DNA of 64,000 nt from Hippopus hippopus (lineage: Eukaryota; Mollusca; Bivalvia; Cardiida; Cardiidae). A model generated the notes under the pieces. It was not told where the DNA came from. It saw only the letters and a program-made list of their open reading frames with translations, and made no database searches. The stretch is taken from contig OX328104.1 in the NCBI GenBank assembly GCA_946811185.2, positions 12,597,918-12,661,917 on the forward strand, given 5' to 3'. Made by a program: the position numbers and the translations under genes. This document shows positions 31,737 through 40,661 of the stretch, in pieces; within the stretch, counting starts at the first letter, position 1, and every line of letters begins with the position of its first letter.

Positions 31737-32333
31737 CCCAGCGTTATTTTTACATAAAATCATATTTGTTCCAGTATGGTTCGATTTCTTGTCTGCCCCC
31801 CCACTGCGCAAGCAGATGTCTGATAGAGTGTGGGAAATGTTTTGCCATACTTTTTTACCCTTATGTTTTGTTGATTTGCAAAAGAAACAGTTCTTTGTTA
31901 CTAGTTTTTTCTTCTTTTCGTTGTTTTGCTTTTTCTCCTCTTTTAGATCCAAAGTTTGTTGTTTTCTTAGATTATCGCTTGTAGATATTTTTTTCTCTGC
32001 CTGTTCTGTTATTTTGCAGATTTTTGAATCAGTGATATCCGTTGTGTCGGACTGCATGTCTACGGTCTGATTTTCAACCGGTGATATTGTAGTCTGTAGT
32101 GAACTTGTTTTCCATGTATTTTCGTTGTAGAATGAATTTAGTGTCCCGACGAATTTCGTATGTTGGAGACCGATAACGTTGTAAAACAATGGTGAAATTT
32201 CGATGTCATGACTGTGTGGGTTCACGTAGACAAAAAACAAATGTTCCTGTCTGATTTTCTTTTTTGGACAATTTCTGGACCAATGTCCTGCTTCGTTGCA
32301 CGTAAAACAAATATTTGTTCTCTTACCATTCAT
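31707..32333 (-). CDS. CCHC zinc-knuckle protein, 208 residues
   Basis: The protein starts MNGKRTNICFTCNEAGHWSRNC, giving a CX2CX4HX4C knuckle of the kind found in retroviral nucleocapsids and cellular RNA-binding proteins. A polar middle (residues ~70-140, rich in S, T, D, K) and a lysine-rich stretch with EEKKQNNEKKKK follow. Near the C-terminus NCFFCKSTKHKGK resembles the start of a second knuckle. The last codons run into the inward-facing TATA region, so the C-terminus may not be original. It is the only long minus-strand gene in the element body and points away from the polymerase remnant. It is not one of the core Polinton genes I know. A nucleic-acid-binding role is likely, the rest unknown. 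Confidence 0.6.
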   Translation of the reverse strand: MNGKRTNICFTCNEAGHWSRNCPKKKIRQEHLFFVYVNPHSHDIEISPLFYNVIGLQHTKFVGTLNSFYNENTWKTSSLQTTISPVENQTVDMQSDTTDITDSKICKITEQAEKKISTSDNLRKQQTLDLKEEKKQNNEKKKKLVTKNCFFCKSTKHKGKKVWQNISHTLSDICLRSGGADKKSNHTGTNMILCKNNAGFYSFTGGLN

Positions 32334-32559
32334 CCCATATCGTTTGTCGAGCGTCGCTTGATCTAAAACCCTGTAGCTGATAGTACGGCGTATAGAGCTA
32401 TTTATAAAAAAAAAAAAGCTTTACTACTAGACGCTGACGTAGTGTACCTCTACCCAATGGTCTATTTATAGCAACAGACGCTAACTATTGTGATCTAAGC
32501 CCCTGTCACACTAAACGGCGTTTCCACTGAGTTGGCACGGTGTTGTTTAAGTTCCCAGA
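32334..32559. other. Divergent intergenic region
   Basis: It lies between the minus-strand knuckle gene and the plus-strand polymerase remnant. It holds two CTATTTATA motifs and a poly-A tract. A deletion junction removing the 5' part of the polymerase gene probably lies here. Confidence 0.4.
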
Positions 32560-33183
32560 GTGCCAAGAGATCGCAGGAAAAATGCGAAGCTCCCGTGGTC
32601 TATTATCGCGTTCATGATGTTGATGAAAAAAAGCAAGAAGGAAATCAAGTACATTGATATCTGTTCTCTGTACCCTTATGTTTGTAAACACAAATCCTAT
32701 CCTGTAGGTCAGCCAGAAATTTTATCTGCTGAGAATATTGACATGAACAATATTCGACAATATGAGGGCTTAATCAAATGCAAAGTTTTGCCTCCAACTG
32801 ATTTGTTTCACCCCGTTCTCCCAGTTCACTGTAACAACAAAATGATGTTTCCACTCTGTATGAAATGTGCAGAAGAAAGTTCAAGCATTTGTAGCCATGG
32901 TGAAGAAAAGAGGGCTTTGGTCGGAACTTGGGTTACTTTTGAATTATTCAAGGCTCTTGACTGCGGTTATCGATTATTGCAAGTGTATGAAATTTGGCAT
33001 TTCAATTCTGTGTCAGATCAGTTCTTTAAACGTTATGTGGACAATTTCTTGAAAATTAAGCAAGAAGCCAGTGGTTATCCAGATCGGTGTCAATCAGACT
33101 CAGAAAGAGCAATTGCACAAAGACATTACGGAATATGAAGACAAATGTGAAACTCGTGGTATTTGCGAATTTGCATTGTAAAA
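32560..33183 (+). pseudogene. Polinton B-family DNA polymerase fragment
   Basis: Remnant of the protein-primed DNA polymerase that copies Polinton genomes. The signature is YIDICSLYP (motif A, Asp near residue 33 of the frame), followed by YVCKHKSYPVGQP and the typical middle region (LIKCKVLPP, VGTWVTFEL, VYEIWHF, YVDNFLKIKQEASGYP). The sequence before motif A is shifted in frame. Near 33090 the homologous reading moves to another frame, which ends at 33183. The exonuclease domain and the palm motifs B and C are absent, so about four fifths of the enzyme is missing. This is the clearest reason to call the element non-autonomous. Confidence 0.88.
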
Positions 33184-33345
33184 AAATATTTCAGTGTGAT
33201 TTTTTTTCATTGTCAAGAAAATGTTTTTTACGCTGTATTGTACAAAAATGTTTCCTTATGATTTTTTTCATTGTCAAGAAAATTTTTTATGTTGCATTGC
33301 AAAAAATGTTTCATTGTTTAGTTCTGTTCAATAAAAATGCTTTCA
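33150..33345 (+). repeat. 3' UTR tandem repeat with AATAAA
   Basis: Two to three imperfect copies of a ~65-bp unit containing GATTTTTTTCATTGTCAAGAAAA. The last ends in GTTCTGTTCAATAAA (signal at 33330-33335), a tail that also follows the protease gene. Confidence 0.75.
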
Positions 33346-33397
33346 TTTTCAATGATGTTATCATTTTATCATTAGCCTTTAAAGAGTAAAGTAAAAA

Positions 33398-34068
33398 ATG
33401 GATGTACAATCCATATTATTTCAACATCCTTGTAATATTTTCATCACAGGGCCGAGCGGTTGTGGAAAAACAGAGTTCGTTCATAAATTAATTGAGTATC
33501 GAGAAGACTTGTTCAACATCGTTCCTGAAAGAGTTGTTTGGTGTTACAAAGAATGGCAACATGCCTACAGTGTTATGCAGGAAAAGTTTAATTCACAATT
33601 TGAATTGATAAAATTCGTGGAGGGGATTCCTGACGACGAAAACGAAATTGTCAGTGATGTATCCATACCACATTTAATCGTTTTGATGACATGTTGGGGG
33701 AAAAAGATGAGGAAAAAATTAAACTTTGGTTTACAAGAAAAGGTCATCATCGTAATGCAAGTGTGATTTACATCACGCAAAATATGTTTCAACAATCGAA
33801 ATCGAGTCGAACCATTAGCCTTAATTCTAGATATATGATTTTATTTCGAAATGAACGAGATAAGAATCAGATTAAAACATTAGCTCGACAAATGCAAGCC
33901 CCACATTTGGTACCTGCTTATGAAGATGCTACATTGTCGGACCATGGATATCTAGTCGTAGATTTTCATTCACAAACAAACAAAGAATCAAGACTCCGAA
34001 CAGATATATTTTACCGTTGGTATACAAAAGGTAATGAAAGAGGACCTGTTATTTATTCTTCTGCTTAA
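33398..34068 (+). pseudogene. Genome-packaging ATPase (FtsK/HerA type), one frameshift
   Basis: In Polintons this ATPase is predicted to pump DNA into the capsid. The Walker A motif GPSGCGKT is at residues 18-25 of the first frame, after the conserved-looking HPCNIFITG strand. The first frame runs to the Walker B region (HLIV) and then shifts. The second frame starts within the Walker B acidic residues and continues with FTRKGHHRN, VIYITQN and LFRNERDKNQI, typical of the family, to the stop. The break near 33680 is consistent with one missing base. Total length (~223 codons) is normal. A sequencing or assembly error would look the same. Confidence 0.9.
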
Positions 34069-34172
34069 AAAGTTTCTTTAAGAAAAGTTTTTTTATGCAA
34101 AAGTTCTTGCTTTAAAAGAGAATTACATTTTTAAATATAAATCATTTTTATGATACCCATCCGTGAGTAAAC

Positions 34173-35114
34173 ATGGACTTACCACCTACACCAAGATCGG
34201 TTTTAGCTGCTTTGCTAAATTTAAGTCAACAAACCGATAAACATGAAAGAGAAGCTGTGTTAAAAGCAGGATTAAAAGAAATTTTAAAATGGTTTACATT
34301 AGCTGCGCAAAACATCATCGAAAATAAAATCAAATTACCAAAACAAACCATAACGTACATGACAAAACATAGAGCAGATATTGAACAGCTAGCAGATCCG
34401 TCCATAGATGAGGAAAGTAAACGTAAAATCATTTTAAAACCTGGAGGGGGTGGATTTCTAGGTGGTGTGATTATCAGAAGTTTGCTGAGATGGGATGGAA
34501 CAAAAACCATCTGAAAATTTGGAGCTGAAAGACAAACTCGAAAACGTGTTCCACGAAAGCGTGCTCCGCAAAAGAAGAAGTCTCCGAAAAAGAAAAAATC
34601 TCCAACAAAGAAGAAATCTCCAAAAAAGCTTACTCCAAGAAAGCGTGCTCCACCAAAGAAAAAATCTCCAAAGAAGAAGAATTTACCACCAAAGAAGCAT
34701 GCCCCAATTACGATTGATGAAAGATTTGTTACTACCCGAAAACGAAGTTCTGTAGGAAGCAATATTTCAGAACATCAACAGTATCCGAAATCCGAAGAGG
34801 AAAGAATGAGAAAAAAACTGCAGGATTACGAAAGAAAGTATTCAAGATTCATATTACCAGGTAAAAAATTATCGTTTCAAGAAATCCCCTCCAGCATGTG
34901 GTCTCCAAAGACATTCGCTAAACATAAAAAAGGGTTAAAAAAATATAAACGAATGTTTTATGATATGGTGAAACACAACCTTGATACAGGGAGATATAAT
35001 CTTGACGACAAAAATGAGGTGCTCCACCTTGGGAAAGGAAGATCTGTTCCCGTGGATTCATCTTTATCTACAGCCACTACATTAGCCGACGATCTCTATT
35101 CACAGTTTTCTTAA
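34173..35114 (+). pseudogene. Basic core-like protein with KKKSPKKK repeats, one in-frame stop
   Basis: One frame runs through the whole segment, broken only by TGA at 34512-34514. The N-terminal part (113 codons) is helical and ends in a glycine-rich hydrophobic GGGGFLGGVII segment. After the stop comes a strongly basic stretch of repeated KKKSPKK / PRKRAPP units (codons ~120-170), then an ordinary C-terminal domain (FILPGKKLSFQEIPSSMW). The repeats resemble linker-histone tails and the basic core proteins of adenoviruses, so DNA condensation in the particle is a reasonable guess. It may instead be two genes. I do not know its family name. Confidence 0.6.
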
Positions 35115-35176
35115 GAAATTTTAACAACAAATTTTGTCTACAAAAAAACATTATATTAGCTATAAATGTTAGTGAT

Positions 35177-35585
35177 ATGGAACTTGTATTATCATTTAAT
35201 CCGAAATCGAGATCAAGTCAACATGAAGAAGAAAACACCTCTGATAAAAAAACATGGTTCAATGGTTATGGCTATGATACAGGCTAAACCAAAAGCACGT
35301 AAAAAACTTGTAAAAGATTCATCACCTGAAGTGATAAAATGCATATCGGAATGCTGTCATAATGTTTTAAAAGGCAATGTACATTTATCATCACCTCAGA
35401 AGAAGAAATTGTATTCAAGTAGGCAGCATCTCAGACGTTTAGCTTCGAAATCAGTCTCAGTAAAAAATAAAAAAACAAATATTAAATCAAAAAGGTGGAT
35501 TTCTTCAATTGCTTGGTCCTGCATTATTACCATTGTTAGGAAAAGCCGTTATCGGAGGAATAGGGGGAGCTCTTAAGGCCTTGTA
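35177..35585 (+). pseudogene. Small basic-hydrophobic virion-type protein, frameshifted
   Basis: The likely start MELVLSFNPKS (35177) is open for 36 codons. A second frame then carries IKCISECCHNVLKGN, a lysine-rich segment and RRLASKSVSVKNKK. A third frame ends with a hydrophobic tail, GGFLQLLGPALLPLLGK and VIGGIGGALKAL. The plan (basic helix, then a GGFL-type membrane-seeking tail) is common in small proteins encoded beside Polinton capsid genes and recalls adenovirus protein X. Two frame changes make this copy non-functional as read. Confidence 0.5.
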
Positions 35586-35604
35586 ATTTTATAATTTTTA
35601 AATT

Positions 35605-36416
35605 ATGTCTGTTAAAAAAATGGTTATTGTGCCTTACCAAACCTTAGAAAATATGAATCGTTGGAAAGCCGAACAAGCTCAAAGACCTCGTTTACCACCC
35701 AATCCACAAGTTGTAGATGTAGTACATCTTCAACAGGACATGGGACATATTTTACAAAACACCAATTTATCAGAATCGGAAAAAGCTCAAAAGTATGGTG
35801 AGACTTTGTTTAAGTTACAAAATTCTCTTTAAAAAGCAAGACCGACTTTGAACAATTTACTTTCAACGACAAAAAGTGATGATAGTGTACAGAAATCAAC
35901 ATCTGTTACCTTGCATGATCAAATTCTGCAAAGTGTACCAAAAACCATGAAAAGAAAAGCCGAGTTACATATAAAGGCGGACGCATTCATGGTTCCAATA
36001 TCATCGATCTTATCAATGATGCAATACGTCAAAGAAAAGGTGTTGAACCCAAAGGCTGGAAAACTTTTTCAAAGGCATTACATGAAAGTAATATTCCGCA
36101 AGAAGTCATTGGCAATCCAAGCAGATGGAGGTGGATGCATAAAACTTATGATAAAGCTTATGATAAGCCGCTGAGTGAAGATGAAGAATCCCATGGTGAG
36201 TCTGATTACTTATTTCACACACCAAAAAGTGTACAAAAAACTGCAAGGAAATCGCCTGCAAAAAGTGTTAAAAAATCTACGATGAAAACTCCATACATGA
36301 AACCTGAAGAAAAAGAAAGACTGAAGCAATTCTATACTAAAGAGTTGTTAACTCCACCAGAATCTATAAAAAAGACCCCTAGTCGTAAAACGGCTCAGTC
36401 ATGGGAGCCCTGGTAA
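35605..36416 (+). pseudogene. Conserved Polinton protein, one stop and one frameshift
   Basis: The start MSVKKMVIVPYQTLENMNRW is followed by a helical region. TAA at 35830-35832 interrupts the frame, which continues to KRKAELHIK. After a shift near 35975 the next frame carries HGSNIIDLINDAIRQRKG, GWKTFSKALHESNIPQEVIGN, then a serine/lysine tail. The GSNI-DLINDA block recurs in Polintons of many animals, but its function is not known to me. The 3' end overlaps the start of the integrase by 16 bases. Confidence 0.6.
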
Positions 36417-37537
36417 AGCCTAAACTTGATTACGTGTTAAGAAAGTTATTTTATGATTCCAAAAGTACTGTCGCATTTACTGGAATAAACCAATTGTATC
36501 ACGCTGCAAAATCTGTTTTGAAAGGAATAAGATACAAAGATGTTCAAGAGTGGTTACGAGGTGAATCCACCTATACCTTACACAAACCAATTCGTCGACG
36601 TTTCAAAAGACGAAAAACTATTGTAAGTGGTATAGATTATCAATGGCAAGCTGATTTGGCCGACATGCAACATTTAGCAAAACAAAATGATAACAAGAAA
36701 TATTTACTTTGTGTAATCGACGTGTTTTCAAGATTTTCATGGGTTGTCCCTATTCCAAATAAAATGGGAAAAACTTTGATTCAAGCATTTCAATCTATTG
36801 TTCAGAAATCAAAACGAAAACCTTTGGCACTTCAAACAGATAAAGGTTCGGAATTCAAAAACAAACTGTTTCAACAATACTTGAAAAAGAGTCAGATTCA
36901 TTTTTTCACCACCGAAAATCCAGAGACAAAAGCAAGCCTCGTTGAAAGATTTCAACGAACTTTAAAATCGAGAATGTGGAAATACTTTACGTACAAGAAA
37001 ACAAGACGTTACATTGACGTATTGAATTCTTTAGTTCAGAATTACAATCATACTTTTCACAGAAGTATTAAAACATCTCCTGCAATGGTAACAAAATCAA
37101 ATGAGGCAGAGGTTTCGAAAAATCTGTATCCTCGATTATCGACAATCGCTATGACGAAAAAGCCAAAATTCAAAATTGGAGATCGTGTTCGGATCAATAA
37201 AACAAAACGCACATTTGATAAGGGCTATTTACCAAATTGGACGCAAGAAATATTTGAAATCACTCATGTTAACAAGACATTTTCACCTATCACCTATAAA
37301 ATAAAAGATTTACAGGGTGAACAAATTTTGGGAAGTTATTATGAATACGAACTTCAATTAATAAAAGATGATAAAGTCTATGAAATTGATTCAGTTCTTG
37401 ATAGACGTACAAGGCGTGAGGGCAAAAAATTAATCAAAGAAATAAAAGTCAATTGGAAAGGTTATCCAAAAAAATTTCAAAGTTGGATACCAGAATTGCA
37501 TTTGGTGTCTTTGAAGGGGAAAAAATCTTATAGATAA
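36401..37537 (+). CDS. Retrovirus-type integrase with chromodomain
   Basis: Catalyses insertion of the element. The N-terminal 75 residues lack a clear HHCC finger. The rve core has the three acidic residues: Asp85 (WQADLADM), Asp147 (LQTDKGSEF) and Glu182 (ASLVERFQR), with 34 residues between the second and third (DD35E). KFKIGDRVRI and the following segment form an SH3-like region. Residues ~328-370 (YEIDSVLDRRTRR...VNWKGYPKKFQSWIPE) form a chromodomain, which may bind modified histones and guide target choice. The frame is fully open at 378 residues, a normal length. It is one of the best preserved genes of the element. Confidence 0.95.
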   Translation: MGALVKPKLDYVLRKLFYDSKSTVAFTGINQLYHAAKSVLKGIRYKDVQEWLRGESTYTLHKPIRRRFKRRKTIVSGIDYQWQADLADMQHLAKQNDNKKYLLCVIDVFSRFSWVVPIPNKMGKTLIQAFQSIVQKSKRKPLALQTDKGSEFKNKLFQQYLKKSQIHFFTTENPETKASLVERFQRTLKSRMWKYFTYKKTRRYIDVLNSLVQNYNHTFHRSIKTSPAMVTKSNEAEVSKNLYPRLSTIAMTKKPKFKIGDRVRINKTKRTFDKGYLPNWTQEIFEITHVNKTFSPITYKIKDLQGEQILGSYYEYELQLIKDDKVYEIDSVLDRRTRREGKKLIKEIKVNWKGYPKKFQSWIPELHLVSLKGKKSYR

Positions 37538-37596
37538 AAAAATCTTATAGATAAAAAATCTTATAATAAAAAAATCTTATAAAAGACAGTACAATT
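37538..37596 (+). repeat. Short direct repeats between genes
   Basis: Four copies of AAAAATCTTATA, the first overlapping the integrase stop. Confidence 0.7.
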
Positions 37597-37902
37597 ATGA
37601 TGAATTCACAGTCAAACATTGAGTGTGCGACAGAAAGTGTCGATAGTGTTGGTACTAAAAATTTCAGCTGCTGTGGAAATCGTGTTCCAAAGAATCAGTT
37701 TACATATATTTCACAGATAATAGTCATTTACGCAATTATTGCAACCTCCATAGTACATTTAAGTATTCAAAGTCAGGATCGTGAATTGTGGTTGATACTG
37801 TTAAGTAGTTCACTCGGATATATTCTCCCATCTCCAGGGTTAAAATTCACAAAGACAGAACAAAAACAACCAGGACTTGATTTCATTGACAGTAAAAAAT
37901 AA
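37597..37902 (+). CDS. Small two-helix membrane protein, 101 residues
   Basis: Two hydrophobic segments are visible: FTYISQIIVIYAIIATSIV (residues ~35-55) and LWLILLSSSLGYILP (~64-79). A polar, cysteine-containing N-terminus (FSCCGNR) precedes them and a short tail follows. Proteins of this plan lie between integrase and capsid genes in many Polintons. A role in a virion membrane or at host membranes is inference. It lies 11 bases before the minor capsid start. Confidence 0.7.
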   Translation: MMNSQSNIECATESVDSVGTKNFSCCGNRVPKNQFTYISQIIVIYAIIATSIVHLSIQSQDRELWLILLSSSLGYILPSPGLKFTKTEQKQPGLDFIDSKK

Positions 37903-37913
37903 AATATTTAAAA

Positions 37914-38810
37914 ATGAATTCATTTTATGTTACTCTACCTAGCGATAGTTCCATAAACCTTTATCCGAACAACACACAGTGCTGTTTTAAAGTTCATTTA
38001 CCAAAGACAGTTCATATTGATAGGGAAAATTGGGAAGTTGCATTAGTTCAACTTATTACCCCCTCTCAGTTTTTAAACGTAAGTGAACAAGAAGCAAAGT
38101 TCGAAATTATAACTGCAGATAACGCTTTATACAATGCAGTAGCAGTGGCAGATAAAAAAAGAGATAATATGGAGATATCTGTATTAAGGCGAGACGATAA
38201 AGGTAGAGCAGAAAAATGGTCAATTCTATTTACCTTTCCACCGGGTAGTTACACTTCACCAAAGCATATTATAGAGGTGATCGATGATTTGGTTCAAAAT
38301 AACCTATCGGGTATCCTTCAAAAGAATTCAATGCTACTGTCTATTAGCTATTCAACCTCATCCAAACGTCCGAAACTTGCAATCAGAAATATTACAAAAA
38401 CTGGAATCAAATTCCACTCATCGCTGTTTTTAAAACTGGGAGGATCGCCAGAATTTCAAAACGAGGCGATTTATCCGGGTAGAAGATTTTTAAATGCATT
38501 TAAATACAGTCCTAACATCGATGCTGGCTACAACCATCTGTTTGTTTATTCATATATTGCCGAACACACCATAGTGGGTGATACATTTGCTCCCATACTT
38601 CGTGTTTTACCGTTCAAACCAACCGAATCAGTTGAAAATAATTATGAAACCCAACATATCAACCATGATATTACATTACCGCATTATATCCCCGTTTCGA
38701 AATCTGATTTCGATACTATTCACATTCAAATAACAGGGGATTCTGGCATATCGTTTCATTTCATTACTGGTAAGACAATCGTCAAGTTACATTTCAGGCA
38801 GAAAAAATAA
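37914..38810 (+). CDS. Minor capsid (penton-type) protein
   Basis: The start MNSFYVTLPSDSSINLYPNNTQ followed by FKVHLPK and ENWEVALVQL is characteristic of the Polinton minor capsid protein (PX), predicted to form a single jelly roll at the particle vertices. The frame is open over 298 residues, with blocks FTFPPGSYTSPKHIIEVI, FKPTESVENNY and SDFDTIHIQI. The last of these (Ile-Asp/Asn...Ile-Gln near the C-terminus) is where family members close the fold. It lies directly upstream of the small pVI-like gene and the major capsid gene, the usual order. Confidence in the family is high; the fold is inferred. Confidence 0.88.
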   Translation: MNSFYVTLPSDSSINLYPNNTQCCFKVHLPKTVHIDRENWEVALVQLITPSQFLNVSEQEAKFEIITADNALYNAVAVADKKRDNMEISVLRRDDKGRAEKWSILFTFPPGSYTSPKHIIEVIDDLVQNNLSGILQKNSMLLSISYSTSSKRPKLAIRNITKTGIKFHSSLFLKLGGSPEFQNEAIYPGRRFLNAFKYSPNIDAGYNHLFVYSYIAEHTIVGDTFAPILRVLPFKPTESVENNYETQHINHDITLPHYIPVSKSDFDTIHIQITGDSGISFHFITGKTIVKLHFRQKK

Positions 38811-38857
38811 AAAATATTTGATATTTTGAAATAATTAAACTGATACATTGACAAAAA

Positions 38858-39238
38858 ATGCTGCCAGTTTATCGTGGCGTAAAACATCAGTATGGGTATG
38901 GATTAGGTTCCCTATTCAGATCAGCACTTAAAACAGTGACACCATTGCTTAAACCCTTAGTCAAATCTGGTTTTAATGCTATAAAAAAAGAAGGAATCAA
39001 ACAAGGAATACGTGCAGCAGAAGATATCCTTTTACGTGGCAAAAACCCCAAAAAAGTTGCAGTCTCGCGGGGAAAACAATATGTTCATAATTTAGCGCAA
39101 CAGTTAATACCTGGGATAAATAAGCGAAAATCACAAAAGACAAGTCATTTATCTTCTCGATCTCACAGGGGTAAGATTATTAATAAAAGACAAAGAAATC
39201 ATTACACTAGACCGAGACCTCTTGATATATTTGATTGA
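38858..39238 (+). CDS. Small basic virion-type protein with GYGLG N-terminus
   Basis: 126 residues. The start MLPVYRGVKHQYGYGLGSLF leads into an amphipathic helical region (SALKTVTPLLKPLVKSG...IKQGIRAAEDILL) and a very basic C-terminal tail. This plan, with a glycine-rich site soon after the start and a helix behind it, recalls adenovirus protein VI, which is cut by the viral protease and disrupts membranes. In Polintons a homologous-looking gene stands next to the capsid gene. The similarity is by pattern, not by alignment. Its last codons overlap a poor upstream extension of the capsid frame. Confidence 0.6.
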   Translation: MLPVYRGVKHQYGYGLGSLFRSALKTVTPLLKPLVKSGFNAIKKEGIKQGIRAAEDILLRGKNPKKVAVSRGKQYVHNLAQQLIPGINKRKSQKTSHLSSRSHRGKIINKRQRNHYTRPRPLDIFD

Positions 39239-39287
39239 GAGAAAAAATCTTTTGAAAAAATCTTTTTTTGAAAAATCTTTTTTGAAA

Positions 39288-40595
39288 ATGATGCAAAGCG
39301 GATCTTGCAAATGCAGTAAATCAGAACTCGATGTTCTTTCTGTACCACCCACATTGACAACGATGCAAGAAAGTCAATGGGTTGAACATTTTCCAATATC
39401 ATCTTTGACAAACAATTCACCGATAGAATTCATCATACCACCTCAAACCGAACATTGGACAGATTTATCACAATCGTATTTGTATATCAAATTCAAAATC
39501 GTTAAAGCAGATGGCAGCAATTTAGATGCCGGCTCAAATGTAGCCCCTGTAAACAATTTCATGCACAGTATGTTTAGCAGTATCGATTTGTATCTAAATA
39601 ATAAACTAATCAACAGTAATTCAGACACCTATCCATACAGAGCATATATCGAAAATCTTCTGTCATATAATGCCGACTGTAAGACTACGTTTTTGAAAGG
39701 TGGTGTACTTTGGATCGAAGACACCAGTGGCCAATTCGGAGCACTCAACCACGATGGGAATAATGAAGGATTACGAGGAAGAATCGCTGTAATCACACTA
39801 AGCAGAACTGCAGAGCTTTTCGGACGATTGCATCTTGATCTATTTCAGCAAGAAAAATATTTACCTAACGGTATTGAAATCAGACTTAGATTAAACAGAG
39901 CTTCATCAAACTTTTGTCTTACGGGGGGTACTGGTGCACCAGCTGCAAAAATTGTATTGGAAACAGTCAGTTTACATATGCGAAATGTCGAATTGTTGCC
40001 TGTTATTGCGAATGATCTAAATCGAATTATTTCTCAGCAAAACATGAAAATTCCTATCCGCAGAGTAGAAGTAAAGACTTTTACCATTGGTAATGGACTT
40101 CAGTCTAAAGTTGAAGATCATTTGTTTCAAGGACAGCTTCCGAAACGTGTTTTCTTTGCAATGGTAACAAATGCTAGTTATAATGGAGGTTATGATACCA
40201 TTCCATTTTTCTTTCAACATTTCAATCTGTCAAAAATAGATGTATCATGTAATGGTCACAGTATTCATAACAGACCCTTTGAACCTGACTTTGAAAATGG
40301 CTTGTATTTGAAATCATATTTGTCAATGTATCAGGCTGTCTCAGCCTTCGGGCTCAATAAATCATTTGATATTGCCAAAGAAGATTATGCTGGTGGATAC
40401 TGTTTGTGGGGGTACGATTTGACAGCTGATCAAGGTAGTGAAGAAGGTCAACTTCACCCTATAAAAACTGGAAGTCTTCGAATTGAGCTTCAATTCGCCC
40501 AAGCCTTGGCAGCAGTGGTCAACGTTATTGTTTTTGCTGAATTTGACAACCAGATCGAAATCAACAGTTTGAGAGAAATCATCACAGATTACTAA
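39288..40595 (+). CDS. Major capsid protein (double jelly roll)
   Basis: Builds the icosahedral shell in Polinton-like viruses. I chose the methionine at MMQSGSCKCSKSELDV (39288), because the preceding 22 codons lie in a low-complexity GAAAAAATC repeat. Recognisable family blocks are QWVEHFP, PIEFIIPP, YLYIKFKI, FSSIDLYLNNKLI, YPYRAYIENLLSY, GRLHLDLFQQEKYLPNG and LRIELQFA near the end. The length (~435 residues) is in the range for the family, which appears in animal databases as F54H12.2-like protein. The frame is intact. A histone-type stem-loop begins 28 bases after the stop codon. Confidence 0.92.
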   Translation: MMQSGSCKCSKSELDVLSVPPTLTTMQESQWVEHFPISSLTNNSPIEFIIPPQTEHWTDLSQSYLYIKFKIVKADGSNLDAGSNVAPVNNFMHSMFSSIDLYLNNKLINSNSDTYPYRAYIENLLSYNADCKTTFLKGGVLWIEDTSGQFGALNHDGNNEGLRGRIAVITLSRTAELFGRLHLDLFQQEKYLPNGIEIRLRLNRASSNFCLTGGTGAPAAKIVLETVSLHMRNVELLPVIANDLNRIISQQNMKIPIRRVEVKTFTIGNGLQSKVEDHLFQGQLPKRVFFAMVTNASYNGGYDTIPFFFQHFNLSKIDVSCNGHSIHNRPFEPDFENGLYLKSYLSMYQAVSAFGLNKSFDIAKEDYAGGYCLWGYDLTADQGSEEGQLHPIKTGSLRIELQFAQALAAVVNVIVFAEFDNQIEINSLREIITDY

Positions 40596-40622
40596 CTTCG
40601 GAAAAAATCACATCAGAAAAAC

Positions 40623-40644
40623 AGTCCTTTTCAGGACTAAAGAG
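40623..40644 (+). promoter_or_regulatory. Histone-type 3' stem-loop after the capsid gene
   Basis: AGTCCT-TTTC-AGGACT forms a perfect 6-bp stem with a 4-base loop and is followed at once by AAAGAG, the purine motif that pairs with U7 snRNA in histone pre-mRNA. The same hairpin occurs in the TIRs. Confidence 0.75.
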
Positions 40645-40661
40645 CATATATAGAAAATACA

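Noticed and set aside
32560..33138. Short functional polymerase or primase
   Set aside because: Contains only the motif A region of a B-family polymerase, with frame changes at both ends.
34226..34762. Minus-strand ORF of 178 codons rich in F and G
   Set aside because: Shadow of the KKKSPKK repeats read in reverse.
39222..39287. Longer N-terminus of the major capsid protein
   Set aside because: The extra 22 codons lie in a GAAAAAATC-type low-complexity repeat overlapping the upstream gene; MMQSGSCKCSKSELD is the natural start.
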